A DNA stretch of 64,000 nucleotides from Octadecabacter sp. SW4 (GCF_008065155.1 NZ_CP042819.1:1178001-1242000); one strand, 5' to 3'; positions 43,757-54,313 are shown, counted from the first letter of the stretch. The notes: generated by a model from the sequence alone, not told the origin. A program made the numbers and translations.

Positions 43757-44773
43757 ATGCCTGATATTCATCCTGGGTCGGCCATCGTGGAGCGGACTCA
43801 TGGGCGCGAGAAAGACGCGCGCCTGTTTCGCCATGTGATGGCTTGCCTTGACCGGTCTCCTGATGCCGCGCGCATACTGGACGAGGCTGTATTGCTGGCG
43901 AACCAAACGGGGGCCGACCTGACGGCCATGCGGGTCGTGCCCGCCGGGTCGTCCACGGTTCAGTGTGCCGATCCCGTCGACTGGGAGTTGACCAAACGGG
44001 ATGAAACTGCAGATATTTTGCGGATGTCCGACACGGTCGGGGCAACCACCGACATCCGTGCGATCGTGGCTTGCGGTTCGCCCGCGCGGTGCATTCACGA
44101 CGAGGCGCTTCGATCCGATGTGGATCTTCTGGTCTTGGGCACGGGGACTTTCGGGCCTCCAAGCCGATGGAGCCTCGGAGGCACAGCCCGACATCTTGCG
44201 GAGGTCTTTCACGGATCGGTTCTGCTCGTTCCGGACGACATTGCAGGCGAGCCGCCCAGGACCCGCCGTATCATAGTTCCAATGGACGGTTCGTCGGCTT
44301 CGGAAGCCGCGCTTCGGTTCGCAGCGGCGATCGCGCGGGCCCGGGGGGCGGAACTCGTCATTCTGCACGCTTTCTCGCATGTCGGCGCGTTCGACCCTGG
44401 GCGGACGCAACAGGGAGATCAGGTGCTCTGGCACGAAATCAGGGAGGAGGCGGCACGCACCGCCGAAGATCGGCTTGAGCGTTTGCGTCGATTGCTCCCG
44501 GTCCACCGGCCCGGCAACCGTGTCCGTCGGCTCAGCGGCGATGAACCACGCAGGGCTCTGATGAAGGCGATTTGCGAGGAGCGGGGCGAACTCGTGGTCA
44601 TTTCGGCGCGCGGGCTGGGAAACGATCCGGATCTGCCCATCGGGAGCACTGCGGAATATCTCCTTTCCCGTGCCGTCACACCAATCCTGCTGATCCGGAA
44701 TGCGGAGACGAGCAGCCATCGCGCTGGCGGTGCAGCACCAAGACGGCCTGCCGCCTTGCGGCAATTGCCGTGA
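43757..44773 (+). CDS. Tandem universal stress protein (two Usp domains)
   Basis: 338 residues holding two UspA folds: about 25-155 (RHVMACLDRSPDAARILDEA ... DLLVLGTGTFG) and 172-315 (RRIIVPMDGSSASEAALRFA ... LVVISARGLG). The second domain has GLG followed by IGSTAEYLL, close to the ATP-binding G-2x-G-9x-G(S/T) pattern. Such proteins aid survival in low oxygen or starvation. GGGAGG lies five bases before the ATG at 43757. Its stop overlaps the GTG start of the cyclic glucan synthase, so the two are translated together. Confidence 0.9.
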   Translation: MPDIHPGSAIVERTHGREKDARLFRHVMACLDRSPDAARILDEAVLLANQTGADLTAMRVVPAGSSTVQCADPVDWELTKRDETADILRMSDTVGATTDIRAIVACGSPARCIHDEALRSDVDLLVLGTGTFGPPSRWSLGGTARHLAEVFHGSVLLVPDDIAGEPPRTRRIIVPMDGSSASEAALRFAAAIARARGAELVILHAFSHVGAFDPGRTQQGDQVLWHEIREEAARTAEDRLERLRRLLPVHRPGNRVRRLSGDEPRRALMKAICEERGELVVISARGLGNDPDLPIGSTAEYLLSRAVTPILLIRNAETSSHRAGGAAPRRPAALRQLP

Positions 44774-47700
44774 CGGCGCCCTCCGCGCAGCTGCAAGAAC
44801 CGGTCCCCGCTGCGTCTGAAAATCAAAAACGGCGTAATAGCGTGCACCCTGGTCCAGCGAGGGCCATACCGGTATGGAAGCACCTCGACAGGATTCCCGC
44901 GTGGCTGGACGAGGCGCGGCGCATCTGCCGCGCGCCACCACCCGAAGCCTCGAAGGGGGCAGAGTGGCTCCTTGACAACGAGTATCATGTGCGTCGGGTG
45001 GTGCGTCAGGTGCGCGAGGATATGCCGCCGGCTTTCTATCGCCGCCTTGCCCGATCCGCTTTGCCGGAAGCGCGCGGGAGTCCGCGCGCGTTTTTGGCGG
45101 CATGCAGCTACTTTGATGAAACGCATGCGCAGGTCGACGCTGCCACCGCCACAGCTTTCGTGAGTGCGTTCCAAGGCGAGGAAGGGTTCGCCCTCGCCGA
45201 GCTTTGGGCGTTCCCTGCGATGCTTCGCCTCGTGGCGATCGAAGAAATCGTGGCGACTTTTTGCTGTCTTGTCCCGGAACTCGGACCACCGTTTCAAGGG
45301 CTGGAGAGGCCCGAGAACTGGCAAGACCGTGACCCAACCGATGCCCTGTCGCGGGCGATCGTCGCGCTCGCCGCAATTGAACGGATCGACTGGAAAGCCT
45401 TCGTGGAAGCGACAAGCCACGTTGAGGCAATCCTGCGCCAGTCACCCGACGGTTTATACCCCGGGATGGACTTTGACACGCGAGATCGGTATCGACAGGC
45501 GATCGAGGACCTCGCCGAAGGGACTGGAGCCTCAGAGCCGAACATCGCGCGCGAGGCGGTTCGTATGTCGCGCGGCCACCCGGAATCACCGCGCCAAAGC
45601 CATGTCGGATGGTGGCTGGTTGATGGCGGACGTGGCGAGTTCGAAACCCTGACAGGCTATCGCGGCAAGCGCGTCGGCGCCTTGCGCCGTCTGGCTCTCC
45701 GCCGACCGGGATGGGTCTACGCGACGGGTCTTGTCGGCGTTGGCGCACTGGCGCTTGCCGTCCCGCTTGCTCTGCTCGTCGCCTGGGACACAAGCGGCAT
45801 TGCTCTCGTGCTTGGGGGTCTGCTGTTGCTGATGCCCGCTTCGATCATTGCGGTGACGGTGACGAACTGGCTCGTCACGCAGATCGTGCCGCCGCGGGTT
45901 CAGCCAAAGATGGACTTGCGAAATGGATTGCCCAAAGACGTCAAGGCGGCCGTCATCGTCCCAGCCATTTTCGGAAGTCCCGATGAGGTTGTTCCCGTTC
46001 TTGCCCAGCTTGAACGTCACATGCTGACGAACCCGGATCCGCAGATTCGCTACGCGCTTTTGAGCGACCCGACCGATGCCCAGCACGAAGTAACTGCCCG
46101 GGACGAAGCACTTGAGGCCGCGCTCGTTGATGGGATTCGCGCGTTGAACCGACGATATGAGAAGACCGCGCCCTTCGTCCTGCTCCATCGCCGACGCAGC
46201 TGGAACGAGGTGGACGGCATCTGGATGGGATGGGAACGCAAGCGTGGAAAGATCGAGGCATTCAACGACTTCCTGCATGAAGAGGCGGCGGATGCTTTCC
46301 CCCTGACCGAAGGGGATGTCGCAGGATTGCGCGCCGCGAAGTTTATCGTGACGCTCGATGCCGACACGATCGCGCCCCCGGGCGCGGTGCACAGCCTTCT
46401 TGGCGCGCTTGCCCATCCGCTCAACCGGGCGGAATTCGACGGGGAGGGAGAGCGTGTCATCGCGGGCTACACGTTCATCCAGCCAAGGATTGAAATATCA
46501 CCGGAGGCGGGGGCGATTTCACCGTTCACGCGGCTCTACACCGGCGATACTGCCATCGACATTTACAGCCGCGCGGTATCGGACGTTTATCAGGATCTTT
46601 TCGGCGAGGGGATTTTCACCGGAAAGGGGGCTTATGATGCAATGGCCTTTCGGCGCAGCCTCGGGAACCGGGTTCCCGAAAACGCGCTGGTCAGCCACGA
46701 CCTGTTCGAGGGGCTGCACGGGCGGGCGGCTCTCGCAAGCGATATCGTGCTCTACGAGGGATTTCCGGAGCGCTATCCGGATTTCGCACGCCGTATGCAC
46801 CGCTGGATTCGCGGGGACTGGCAATTGCTGCCTTGGCTCGGCCGACATGCACCGGGGCGCGGCGGCGCTCGGCTGCGCAATCCTCTGTCAGCACTCGATC
46901 GTTGGAAGGTCGTTGATAATCTCCGCCGCAGTCTGATCGCTCCGTCCCTGGTGTTGCTGGCCATTTGCGGTTGGCTCGTGATTCCCGAGGCTGCGCTGGT
47001 TTGGACGCTGCTGACCGTGGCGGCCCCCGGCTCCTATCTCGTGACCTACATCGTCACGGGAATCTCACGCGGGCGTCGCCGCGGTGCCGTGCAGGACCGC
47101 TGGCGACAATTGCGCGACCACGCCGGCCGCTGGCTTCTGGAAATCGCCTTCATGGCGAACGAGGCCGTGATCAGCCTTGACGCCATCGCACGAGCGTTGT
47201 GGCGGCTTAACGTGTCGCGGCGCGGCATGCTGGAATGGTCGACTGCCGCCCATGTTGCCGCGACCGGGGCCGATACGCGGGCCCGCTTCTGGATCGACAT
47301 GGCGGGCGCACCCCTGCTTGGTCTCGCCATCACGGCGACACTGGCTGTGCTGGCACCTGCCGCCTTGCCCGGAGCCCTGCCGCTGCTGGTGCTCTGGATG
47401 CTGTCGCCAGAAATCGCGTATCTGATATGTCGGCCATGGCGCCCTGTGGAGGACAGTCTTTCGGACACCGACGTTGCGTGGCTGCGCCACATCGCGCGGC
47501 GCACATGGGCCTATTTCGAGACCTTCGCCGGACCCGAGGACAACTGGCTGGCGCCCGACAACTACCAGACCGATCCCGAGACGAAAATCGCCCACCGATC
47601 GTCGCCCACGAATGTCGGGATGCAATTCCTCTCGTCCATGACGGCACTTGATCTGGGACATATCGGGCTGCGCGACTTCGCGCAGCGGACCGCTTATGCA

Positions 47701-50700
47701 CTTGAGGCGCTGGAGCGGATCGAGCGCCACCAAGGGCATCTCGTGAACTGGTTTGATACGCGCACCCTTTTGTCGCTCGAGCCGCGCTATATCTCGACGG
47801 TGGACAGTGGCAACCTCGCGGTGGCACTTCTGACGCTGCGCGAAGGCCTCATCGAGGCCGCGAATGGGCCGGCGCTGTCGCGTTGCCTCTGGGACGGGTT
47901 CATCGACACGCTTGGAATTCTGGCCGAGGCAACGGAAGATCTGCCGACCGAGCATTCACAGATGCTAAGGGCGCGCATCCGCGTCCTGAGCGACAGCGCC
48001 GAAGCGGCGCGGGATGATCCGGCTGGGTGGCGCAGAGCCCTTTGTCGCAGTCTTGAAGAAGACCTGCCCGAGCTATCCGGCGCGATCCTGAAATCCCTTG
48101 ATGCCGTGCCCGGCACCGATCCGGGCGAGTTGCATTTCTGGCTCGAGCGCTGCCGCCATCACGTGGCAAGTTTCTTGCGTGATCTCGACACCCTTTGCCC
48201 ATGGCTGGCAGTCGAAGGTTTCATTGAGGTCGAGGAACAGGTCGCCGAGATCGCTAGAAGACTGTGCCCGGACATGCCGTTCGGGCAGCTTGATGATGTG
48301 TTCTCACGGATGCAGGACGACATTGAAAGCCTCGCGAGAACCGAGGCCAAAGGCGCGGAGCTGCAGACTGCCATTTCCGCCGGAAAGACGGCACATGTGG
48401 CTTTGCGCAACAACCTGTTGGCCCTTGCCGAGAAGGCCGGCAGGCTCGCGATGGAAATGGACTACGCCTTCCTTTACGACAGGGAAACCCGGACGTTCTT
48501 TATTGGATACAATCTCAGTTTCGACCGGATGGACGATCATCGCTACGATCTGCTCGCGTCCGAGGCGCGGCTGGCCAGCTATATCGCCATCGCCAAGGGC
48601 GATGTTCCGGCAGAACACTGGTTCCACCTGGGGCGGCCGATATCGCGTTCCTCCGGTCCACTGACGATCCTGTCGTGGAACGGGTCGATGTTCGAGTTCC
48701 TGATGCCAGCGCTTCTGATCCGTAGCGCCCCGGGTCAGTTGCTGGGCCAGAGCGAGCAGGCCGCCGTCGATATCCAGCGTCGCTATGGAGACCGGCTTGG
48801 CTTGCCCTGGGGTGTGTCGGAGGCCGCATTCGCCGCACGGGACACGGCACAGAACTATCAGTATCGCGCGTTCGGCGTAGCCGGGCTGGGCATGCGTCAG
48901 GGACTCGCCGATGACTACGTGGTTGCCCCCTACGCCAGTGCGCTGGCGCTGTCGGTCCGACCGGGCGCAGCCGTGGAAAATCTACACCGGCTCGAGGCGC
49001 TTGGCATCCGGGGGCGCTACGGATTCTACGATTCCGTTGACTTCACACCTTCGCGGTTACCCCAAACAGCCACTCACGTGCCGGTTTTCACCTATATGGC
49101 ACACCATCAGGGCATGCTTCTGTCCGCCATCGGCAATGCGCTCAACGACAACGTTTTCGTGCGTCGCTTCCACCGCGATCCGCGCATTTCAGCCATTGAT
49201 CTGCTGATGCATGAACGGGTGCCGTGGGAGTATATCCCCGAGCCGTTGCCGGACGCAGGCTCGACGCTCCCCAAGCAGATTGAACGACGCGTGCACCCGC
49301 TGGACGGCTGGCCTGCCGAGGACACGGATGCACCTCAGGTCCACACACTCGGGAACGGTCATCTCTCGGTCTGGCTGACGAGCGCGGCAACGGGGAGTAT
49401 CTGGCGGCACGGGCAGTCGCTAACCAGTTGGGTTGGCGATAACGTCATCGACAATACCGCGGCGCGGCTATTGCTGCGCGATGCCGAGGATGGCGCCACA
49501 TGGGACTTCCGACGCACGCCGGAACAATGGGTGGATGTGATGTTTCACGCTGAAAAAGCGTCCTTCCACCTGCAGCACCATGACATCGCCGCAACCCAGG
49601 AGATTTGCGTCGCTGCGGCCGATGACGTGGAAATCCGGCGCGTGACGCTGGTCAACCATGACGACCGTCACCGGGTGGTTGACGTCACGACATATGCGGA
49701 ACCGGTCCTTGCGCCACATGCGGCGCACGAACGCCATCCTGCCTTCAGCAAGCTTTTCGTCAGGAGCGAGATATTGCCGGATATGGACGCAGCGCTTTTT
49801 ACCCGACGTCCACGTCGGCCAGAGGATTCGCCTCCGGTGATGCTGCACCGGCTGTTATGTGAGGATCGGGCCGTCGCCCCCGCGGGCATCGAAACGGACA
49901 GGCGGGCGCTGGTCGGTCGTCACGGAACGTATCTCGCCGCCGCAAATGCGGATATGACCGGTGCGGCAGGCTGGACTCTCGATCCGGTGGCAGCGCTGCG
50001 GGCGCGGGTCAATCTTGCGCCGGGACAGCGCACAACATTCGCATATCTCACGATCGCGGCCGGGTCGCGGCAGGCGGCAATCGACACGGCAGAACGCTAC
50101 GCCACCGTCGCCGCACTGGACTGGGCCTTCGAGGATGCAGCCCGCTCGGCAGCGGATGAGGCAAATCGTGTCGGCCTGTCGCAATCGGATATGGTCGATG
50201 CACAGCGCCTGGCCACCCGCCTTCTCAGGCCGCCTGCAAGGACCGCCGCAAACGGAGAGACCGGGGGACCCGGGCAGCCTGACTTGTGGGGGCTTGGCGT
50301 TTCCGGTGATCACCCGATTATGCTTGTCCGCATCGCAGATGCAGACAGCGCCGACCTGCTCCCGTCCATCGTGCGCGCGCAGCGTTGGCTCAGACGAAAT
50401 GGCCTGCGGTCCGATCTTGTGCTTCTCGGCACGAAGGCCTCAAGCTACGAAGCGCCGATCGCGGCGAGACTGCGCGACGCTCTGCGCGATGCCGGGCTCG
50501 CCGAGGGTCTTGGCGGCGACGGCGGGGTTCATCTGCACAGCATTGACCGAATCTCGCCGTTCCAAGTGCGTGCGCTTGAGACACTCGCGCGGGTGACCCT
50601 TGATGGTGCCGCGCGAACGCTGGCTGCGGCGTTGCCGACATCGCAGGAAGACGACGTCAAACCGCCAGTCTTCGATCCCGGCGGCCAAGCGATGACCGAG

Positions 50701-53163
50701 GCCTTGGCGCGATTGGAACGACCCCAAGACCTCGTTTGCGACAACGGCCTCGGGGGCTTTGTCCCCGAAAGTGGCGATTATCTCATGCAGATTGGCCCCG
50801 GCCAGACCACCCCGGTGCCTTGGTGCAATGTCATCGCCAACGACGACTTCGGCACGATCGTCACGGAATCTGGGCTGGGGTTCACCTGGAGCCTGAACAG
50901 CGGGGAATTTCGCCTGACGCCATGGTCAAACGATCCGGTTGCGGACACCCAGGGTGAAGCGGTCTATCTGCGGGACGAGGAAACCGCGCAGGTCTGGACA
51001 GTCACACCATTGCCAAGGGGCGATCGGGTGCAATGCCGCATCATACACCGAGCGGGTGAGACGGTTTGGGAGCGGTCATCGCACGGACTTGCGCAGCGCC
51101 TTTCAATATCGGTGCCACAGGACGCACCGGTCAAGATGATCAGCCTGGAGCTGACGAACACCACGACACGCCAGCGGCGCATCACAGCGACCTGTTATGC
51201 AGACTGGCAACTTGGGGCGACACCGTCGACCGCCAAGCCACATGTCAGGACAGGCTATCACGGCACGGCCCGGGCGCTGATCGCGCAAAGCAGTTGGTCA
51301 CCGACATTTGCCGACCAGATCGCGTTTCTGACTGCCAGCCGACCGGCACATGCGATGACCTGTGACCGTGCGGCGTTCCTCGGCTCCGGCGGCACAGCGA
51401 TGCCCGAAGGCCTGCGGCGTTGGAGCCCCTGGGGGCGGACAGACGCGGTGGAAGACGCCTGCGCGGTCTACCAGGTGCATCTCGATATCGCGCCGGGCGC
51501 AACGGAAACGGTTGTCTTCGTGCTCGGGGCTGCCACCAGCCTGGCCGCGATCGAAACGCTCGCCGAGACCTTCGCTTCACCGGAACAGGCGGCTGCGGCC
51601 ACGCAGGCAGTGGCGGATGGCTGGCAGCATCGTCTTGGTGCGATCCGGGTCGAGACACCGGATGAGGCCTTGGACCTTATGGTAAACCGCTGGCTGCCCT
51701 ATCAGTCCTTTGCCTCTCGTATCCGCGCGCGCGCGGGGTTCCAGCAGGCCAGCGGCGGAGTCGGGTTCCGCGATCAGCTGCAGGACATGATGGCGTTCCT
51801 GTTGTCCGAGCCGCACCGTGTGCGCGCCCACATCCTCGATTGCGCCCGCCATCAATTCGAAGAGGGCGACGTGCTGCATTGGTGGCATCCGCCAGAGGAC
51901 CGCGGCGTCAGAACCCGGTGTTCGGACGACATGCTCTGGCTGGTCTATGCCACCCATGCCTATGTCCGAGCGACCGGTGACACATCCATCCTTCAGGAAG
52001 AGGTGCCCTTTCTGTCCGCCCCGCCTTTGGCCGAGGACGAGGAGGACCGCTATGCCGCGTTCGAGACCGGGCAAGAGGCAACGCTGCTTGAACACTGTCT
52101 GCGCGCGATGCAGCGTGGCGCGACCAAGGGGGCACACGGTCTGCCACTGATCGGCAGCGGAGACTGGAACGATGGCATGGACCGGGTCGGCTCTCGCGGG
52201 CGCGGAGAAAGCGTCTGGCTGGCATGGTTTGCAGCATATTGCGGTGATGCCTGTGCCGATCTGGCCGACCTTTCCGGCCGGGCGGATGAGGCGGGGTTCT
52301 GGCGCAAGCGTGCAGAGGAATTGCGGCAGGCTGCGGAAACCTGCGCCTGGGACGGCGAATGGTATCTTCGCGCCTTTGACGATGACGGTTTCCCGTGGGG
52401 CTCGGCGCAGAATGACGAGTGTCGTATCGACAGCATTGCCCAGTCTTGGGCGGTTTTGGCGGGCGCGCCGAACCGGGCGCGCGCCGAAACTGCGCTCCGG
52501 TCGGCCGCCGCCCATCTGATTGACCCCGAACACCGGCTTGTGCGGCTCCTGACACCCACCTTCGACAAGACGCCACGCGATCCCGGTTACATCCGCGCCT
52601 ATCCGCCGGGCGTGCGCGAGAACGGCGGCCAGTATACCCACGCGGCGACCTGGCTCGGGTTGGCGTTCGCGCGGCTCGGAGATGGCGATGAAGCATACCG
52701 GATATTCGACCTGATCAATCCCGCGCGGCGCACGGCGCGCCCCGAGGACATGCACTCGTACCGCGGTGAGCCCTACGTCATACCAGCAGATGTAGGTGGT
52801 GCGGCCCCATTCGAAGGGCGGGCCGGGTGGACCTGGTATACCGGTGCGGCAGCCTGGGCGTGGCGTCTGGCCGTCGAAGGAATCCTTGGGCTGGAACTGC
52901 GGGGCGGCGCCTTGCGTATCGCCCCCTGCCTTCCCTCCGATTGGACGGGATACCGCGCGACGGTGCGGGGGCAGGGCGGATCGATTGCGATTGAGGTAGA
53001 GCAAGTCGATTGCAGTGACGGCGGTGCCGCCAACACACAGGATGCGGGCGGCGAAGATGGCACGATCGTCGCGTTTCCAACCGACGGATCGACCCGCCAG
53101 GTTCGCTTGCAAGTCCGCCGTGGCAGCATCGAGCGCACGCGACAGGCCAACGCGGGGTCATGA
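44770..53163 (+). CDS. ndvB: Cyclic beta-1,2-glucan synthase (NdvB/ChvB/Cgs type)
   Basis: About 2,797 residues from a GTG overlapping the Usp stop (GTGA), near the length of rhizobial and Brucella Cgs. Membrane helices lie at about 315-370, 720-760 and 845-880. The GT84 domain has Asp530-Ala-Asp532 (TLDADTIAPP) and RWIRGDWQLLPWL. A glycoamylase-like domain sits near 1300-1500 (LPWGVSEAAFAARD ... GRYGFYDSVDFTP). C-terminal GH94 modules include WGLGVSGDHPIML and GDWNDGMDRVG with the general-acid Asp2468, and set ring size by phosphorolysis. The product, cyclic osmoregulated periplasmic glucan, protects the envelope. Exporter NdvA is not in the window. Confidence 0.94.
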   Translation: MTAPSAQLQEPVPAASENQKRRNSVHPGPARAIPVWKHLDRIPAWLDEARRICRAPPPEASKGAEWLLDNEYHVRRVVRQVREDMPPAFYRRLARSALPEARGSPRAFLAACSYFDETHAQVDAATATAFVSAFQGEEGFALAELWAFPAMLRLVAIEEIVATFCCLVPELGPPFQGLERPENWQDRDPTDALSRAIVALAAIERIDWKAFVEATSHVEAILRQSPDGLYPGMDFDTRDRYRQAIEDLAEGTGASEPNIAREAVRMSRGHPESPRQSHVGWWLVDGGRGEFETLTGYRGKRVGALRRLALRRPGWVYATGLVGVGALALAVPLALLVAWDTSGIALVLGGLLLLMPASIIAVTVTNWLVTQIVPPRVQPKMDLRNGLPKDVKAAVIVPAIFGSPDEVVPVLAQLERHMLTNPDPQIRYALLSDPTDAQHEVTARDEALEAALVDGIRALNRRYEKTAPFVLLHRRRSWNEVDGIWMGWERKRGKIEAFNDFLHEEAADAFPLTEGDVAGLRAAKFIVTLDADTIAPPGAVHSLLGALAHPLNRAEFDGEGERVIAGYTFIQPRIEISPEAGAISPFTRLYTGDTAIDIYSRAVSDVYQDLFGEGIFTGKGAYDAMAFRRSLGNRVPENALVSHDLFEGLHGRAALASDIVLYEGFPERYPDFARRMHRWIRGDWQLLPWLGRHAPGRGGARLRNPLSALDRWKVVDNLRRSLIAPSLVLLAICGWLVIPEAALVWTLLTVAAPGSYLVTYIVTGISRGRRRGAVQDRWRQLRDHAGRWLLEIAFMANEAVISLDAIARALWRLNVSRRGMLEWSTAAHVAATGADTRARFWIDMAGAPLLGLAITATLAVLAPAALPGALPLLVLWMLSPEIAYLICRPWRPVEDSLSDTDVAWLRHIARRTWAYFETFAGPEDNWLAPDNYQTDPETKIAHRSSPTNVGMQFLSSMTALDLGHIGLRDFAQRTAYALEALERIERHQGHLVNWFDTRTLLSLEPRYISTVDSGNLAVALLTLREGLIEAANGPALSRCLWDGFIDTLGILAEATEDLPTEHSQMLRARIRVLSDSAEAARDDPAGWRRALCRSLEEDLPELSGAILKSLDAVPGTDPGELHFWLERCRHHVASFLRDLDTLCPWLAVEGFIEVEEQVAEIARRLCPDMPFGQLDDVFSRMQDDIESLARTEAKGAELQTAISAGKTAHVALRNNLLALAEKAGRLAMEMDYAFLYDRETRTFFIGYNLSFDRMDDHRYDLLASEARLASYIAIAKGDVPAEHWFHLGRPISRSSGPLTILSWNGSMFEFLMPALLIRSAPGQLLGQSEQAAVDIQRRYGDRLGLPWGVSEAAFAARDTAQNYQYRAFGVAGLGMRQGLADDYVVAPYASALALSVRPGAAVENLHRLEALGIRGRYGFYDSVDFTPSRLPQTATHVPVFTYMAHHQGMLLSAIGNALNDNVFVRRFHRDPRISAIDLLMHERVPWEYIPEPLPDAGSTLPKQIERRVHPLDGWPAEDTDAPQVHTLGNGHLSVWLTSAATGSIWRHGQSLTSWVGDNVIDNTAARLLLRDAEDGATWDFRRTPEQWVDVMFHAEKASFHLQHHDIAATQEICVAAADDVEIRRVTLVNHDDRHRVVDVTTYAEPVLAPHAAHERHPAFSKLFVRSEILPDMDAALFTRRPRRPEDSPPVMLHRLLCEDRAVAPAGIETDRRALVGRHGTYLAAANADMTGAAGWTLDPVAALRARVNLAPGQRTTFAYLTIAAGSRQAAIDTAERYATVAALDWAFEDAARSAADEANRVGLSQSDMVDAQRLATRLLRPPARTAANGETGGPGQPDLWGLGVSGDHPIMLVRIADADSADLLPSIVRAQRWLRRNGLRSDLVLLGTKASSYEAPIAARLRDALRDAGLAEGLGGDGGVHLHSIDRISPFQVRALETLARVTLDGAARTLAAALPTSQEDDVKPPVFDPGGQAMTEALARLERPQDLVCDNGLGGFVPESGDYLMQIGPGQTTPVPWCNVIANDDFGTIVTESGLGFTWSLNSGEFRLTPWSNDPVADTQGEAVYLRDEETAQVWTVTPLPRGDRVQCRIIHRAGETVWERSSHGLAQRLSISVPQDAPVKMISLELTNTTTRQRRITATCYADWQLGATPSTAKPHVRTGYHGTARALIAQSSWSPTFADQIAFLTASRPAHAMTCDRAAFLGSGGTAMPEGLRRWSPWGRTDAVEDACAVYQVHLDIAPGATETVVFVLGAATSLAAIETLAETFASPEQAAAATQAVADGWQHRLGAIRVETPDEALDLMVNRWLPYQSFASRIRARAGFQQASGGVGFRDQLQDMMAFLLSEPHRVRAHILDCARHQFEEGDVLHWWHPPEDRGVRTRCSDDMLWLVYATHAYVRATGDTSILQEEVPFLSAPPLAEDEEDRYAAFETGQEATLLEHCLRAMQRGATKGAHGLPLIGSGDWNDGMDRVGSRGRGESVWLAWFAAYCGDACADLADLSGRADEAGFWRKRAEELRQAAETCAWDGEWYLRAFDDDGFPWGSAQNDECRIDSIAQSWAVLAGAPNRARAETALRSAAAHLIDPEHRLVRLLTPTFDKTPRDPGYIRAYPPGVRENGGQYTHAATWLGLAFARLGDGDEAYRIFDLINPARRTARPEDMHSYRGEPYVIPADVGGAAPFEGRAGWTWYTGAAAWAWRLAVEGILGLELRGGALRIAPCLPSDWTGYRATVRGQGGSIAIEVEQVDCSDGGAANTQDAGGEDGTIVAFPTDGSTRQVRLQVRRGSIERTRQANAGS

Positions 53164-53242
53164 ACGCCCGATTGCGCGCCATCAATGTCGGACGTGTTGA
53201 TCTGTCTACCCTCGCGCAAAAGATTGTGGAGGAGAGAGGCGG

Positions 53243-53758
53243 GTGCAGATCAACGAATTGCCACGCTACGACATGTCGATCAACACGACTGGGTGTTGTC
53301 CCAGGTTCAATCCCGAGGGATGGGACGGGCAGGATCTGCATTTCCGCGACAAGCCCATGGTGCGGGCGGTGACAATGTCGGCCATGCATGTGCCGCTGAA
53401 CATGGGCCGGGTGTTGTCCCGTGTGCAAGGCCACATCGCGGATGTCGGTGCGCTTGATCCCAACGACTGCATCGTGCTGACCCGGGACATTTCGCCCTGG
53501 GCCAGCGAGCACTATTTTTCCGTCGGCAAGCCGGTGGAAGACGAGGAAATGACGACGCTGTCAGGGGATTTTATCACCAAGGTCTTCGAAGGACCCTATC
53601 GCGAGGCCCGCAACTGGTATCAAGAGATGCACGACCCGGTCCGCACGCGCGGCGGAACGCCGGGCGATGTCTATTTCTTCTACACAACCTGCCCGCGCTG
53701 CGCAAAAGCCTATGGCAAGAACGACGTCGTTGGTGTGGCGGAAACCTGCGCCGCCTAG
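53243..53758 (+). CDS. Conserved hydrolase-annotated protein with C-terminal CxxC
   Basis: 171 residues, GTG start with GGAGGAGAGAGG upstream. The N-terminal MSINTTGCCPRFNPEGWDG and the C-terminal YFFYTTCPRCAKAYGKN, with Cys-Pro-Arg-Cys, belong to a conserved family often labelled hydrolase without proof. The four Cys could bind zinc or an iron-sulfur cluster. It starts 79 bases after the glucan synthase stop, in the same direction, and converges with the zinc-finger gene, overlapping by 4 bases. Confidence 0.8.
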   Translation: MQINELPRYDMSINTTGCCPRFNPEGWDGQDLHFRDKPMVRAVTMSAMHVPLNMGRVLSRVQGHIADVGALDPNDCIVLTRDISPWASEHYFSVGKPVEDEEMTTLSGDFITKVFEGPYREARNWYQEMHDPVRTRGGTPGDVYFFYTTCPRCAKAYGKNDVVGVAETCAA

Positions 53759-54045
53759 AAGGTGGACGCCGGGAAGGTGATCACCGGCACCTCGATCTTG
53801 CGCTCGCTCATACCTCCATTCAGAACGTCATGACCGATCTGCTTCAAGGTTTCTGCTGTCTCGCTGTCGATCAGGACTTCCGCGCACGTTGCACAACGCA
53901 GCGCGGGTATCCGCTCTATTACATAAGGCTTTTCCCCGCTCCAGATCGAGGTCGTGGTTTCGCAGTCGACGAGGTCATACCCGCCGCAACGGGAGCATGT
54001 TCTGCCGGGTCGATCGTTGACGTTCGAGACGTTGGCTGCGGGCAT
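53755..54045 (-). CDS. YgiT-type zinc finger protein
   Basis: 96 residues. CSRCGGYDLVDCETTT ... LRCATCAEVLIDSE supplies two CxxC pairs, the YgiT/MqsA N-terminal zinc-binding domain. The usual helix-turn-helix of MqsA antitoxins is missing and no toxin gene is beside it. It could be an orphan antitoxin-like regulator or a small zinc-binding protein. AAAGG lies upstream of the ATG. Confidence 0.8.
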   Translation of the reverse strand: MPAANVSNVNDRPGRTCSRCGGYDLVDCETTTSIWSGEKPYVIERIPALRCATCAEVLIDSETAETLKQIGHDVLNGGMSERKIEVPVITFPASTF

Positions 54046-54284
54046 GCGTCGTGCCTTTCTCTGCTTTGGATTGGCTGCTGAACGGGGGTCTTGAAAATCT
54101 GGTGGTTCGGTCTTCCTGAATGTCCTTGCGGAAGAAAAACCTCGGCGTGGCCACGGCTAAACGGCAACTATGGACATCCACCTGATACACAAGGCGGCGA
54201 TCACAAAAGAAACCCGGCAGCAGGCAATTGAGGGACAGGTCAAAGACAAGCTGCCGGGGCAAGGATGCGCCTCCATGAGGTAGA

Positions 54285-54307
54285 GGCGCGCGGGTTTGGG
54301 CCGCGCC
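54285..54307. terminator. Hairpin after the hsp20 gene
   Basis: GGCGCG pairs with CGCGCC over an 11-base loop, just past the hsp20 stop at 54314 on the minus strand. It probably ends the three-gene operon that starts at 56230. Confidence 0.45.
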
Positions 54308-54313
54308 GTCGGC

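Noticed and set aside
43664..45793. 709-codon minus-strand ORF opposite the Usp and glucan synthase genes
   Set aside because: It is Arg/Pro-rich shadow sequence opposite two clearly real genes, a common artefact in high-GC DNA.
54170..54283. Plus-strand mini ORF of 37 codons between the zinc-finger and hsp20 genes
   Set aside because: No ribosome site, no recognisable sequence, and no promoter seen.
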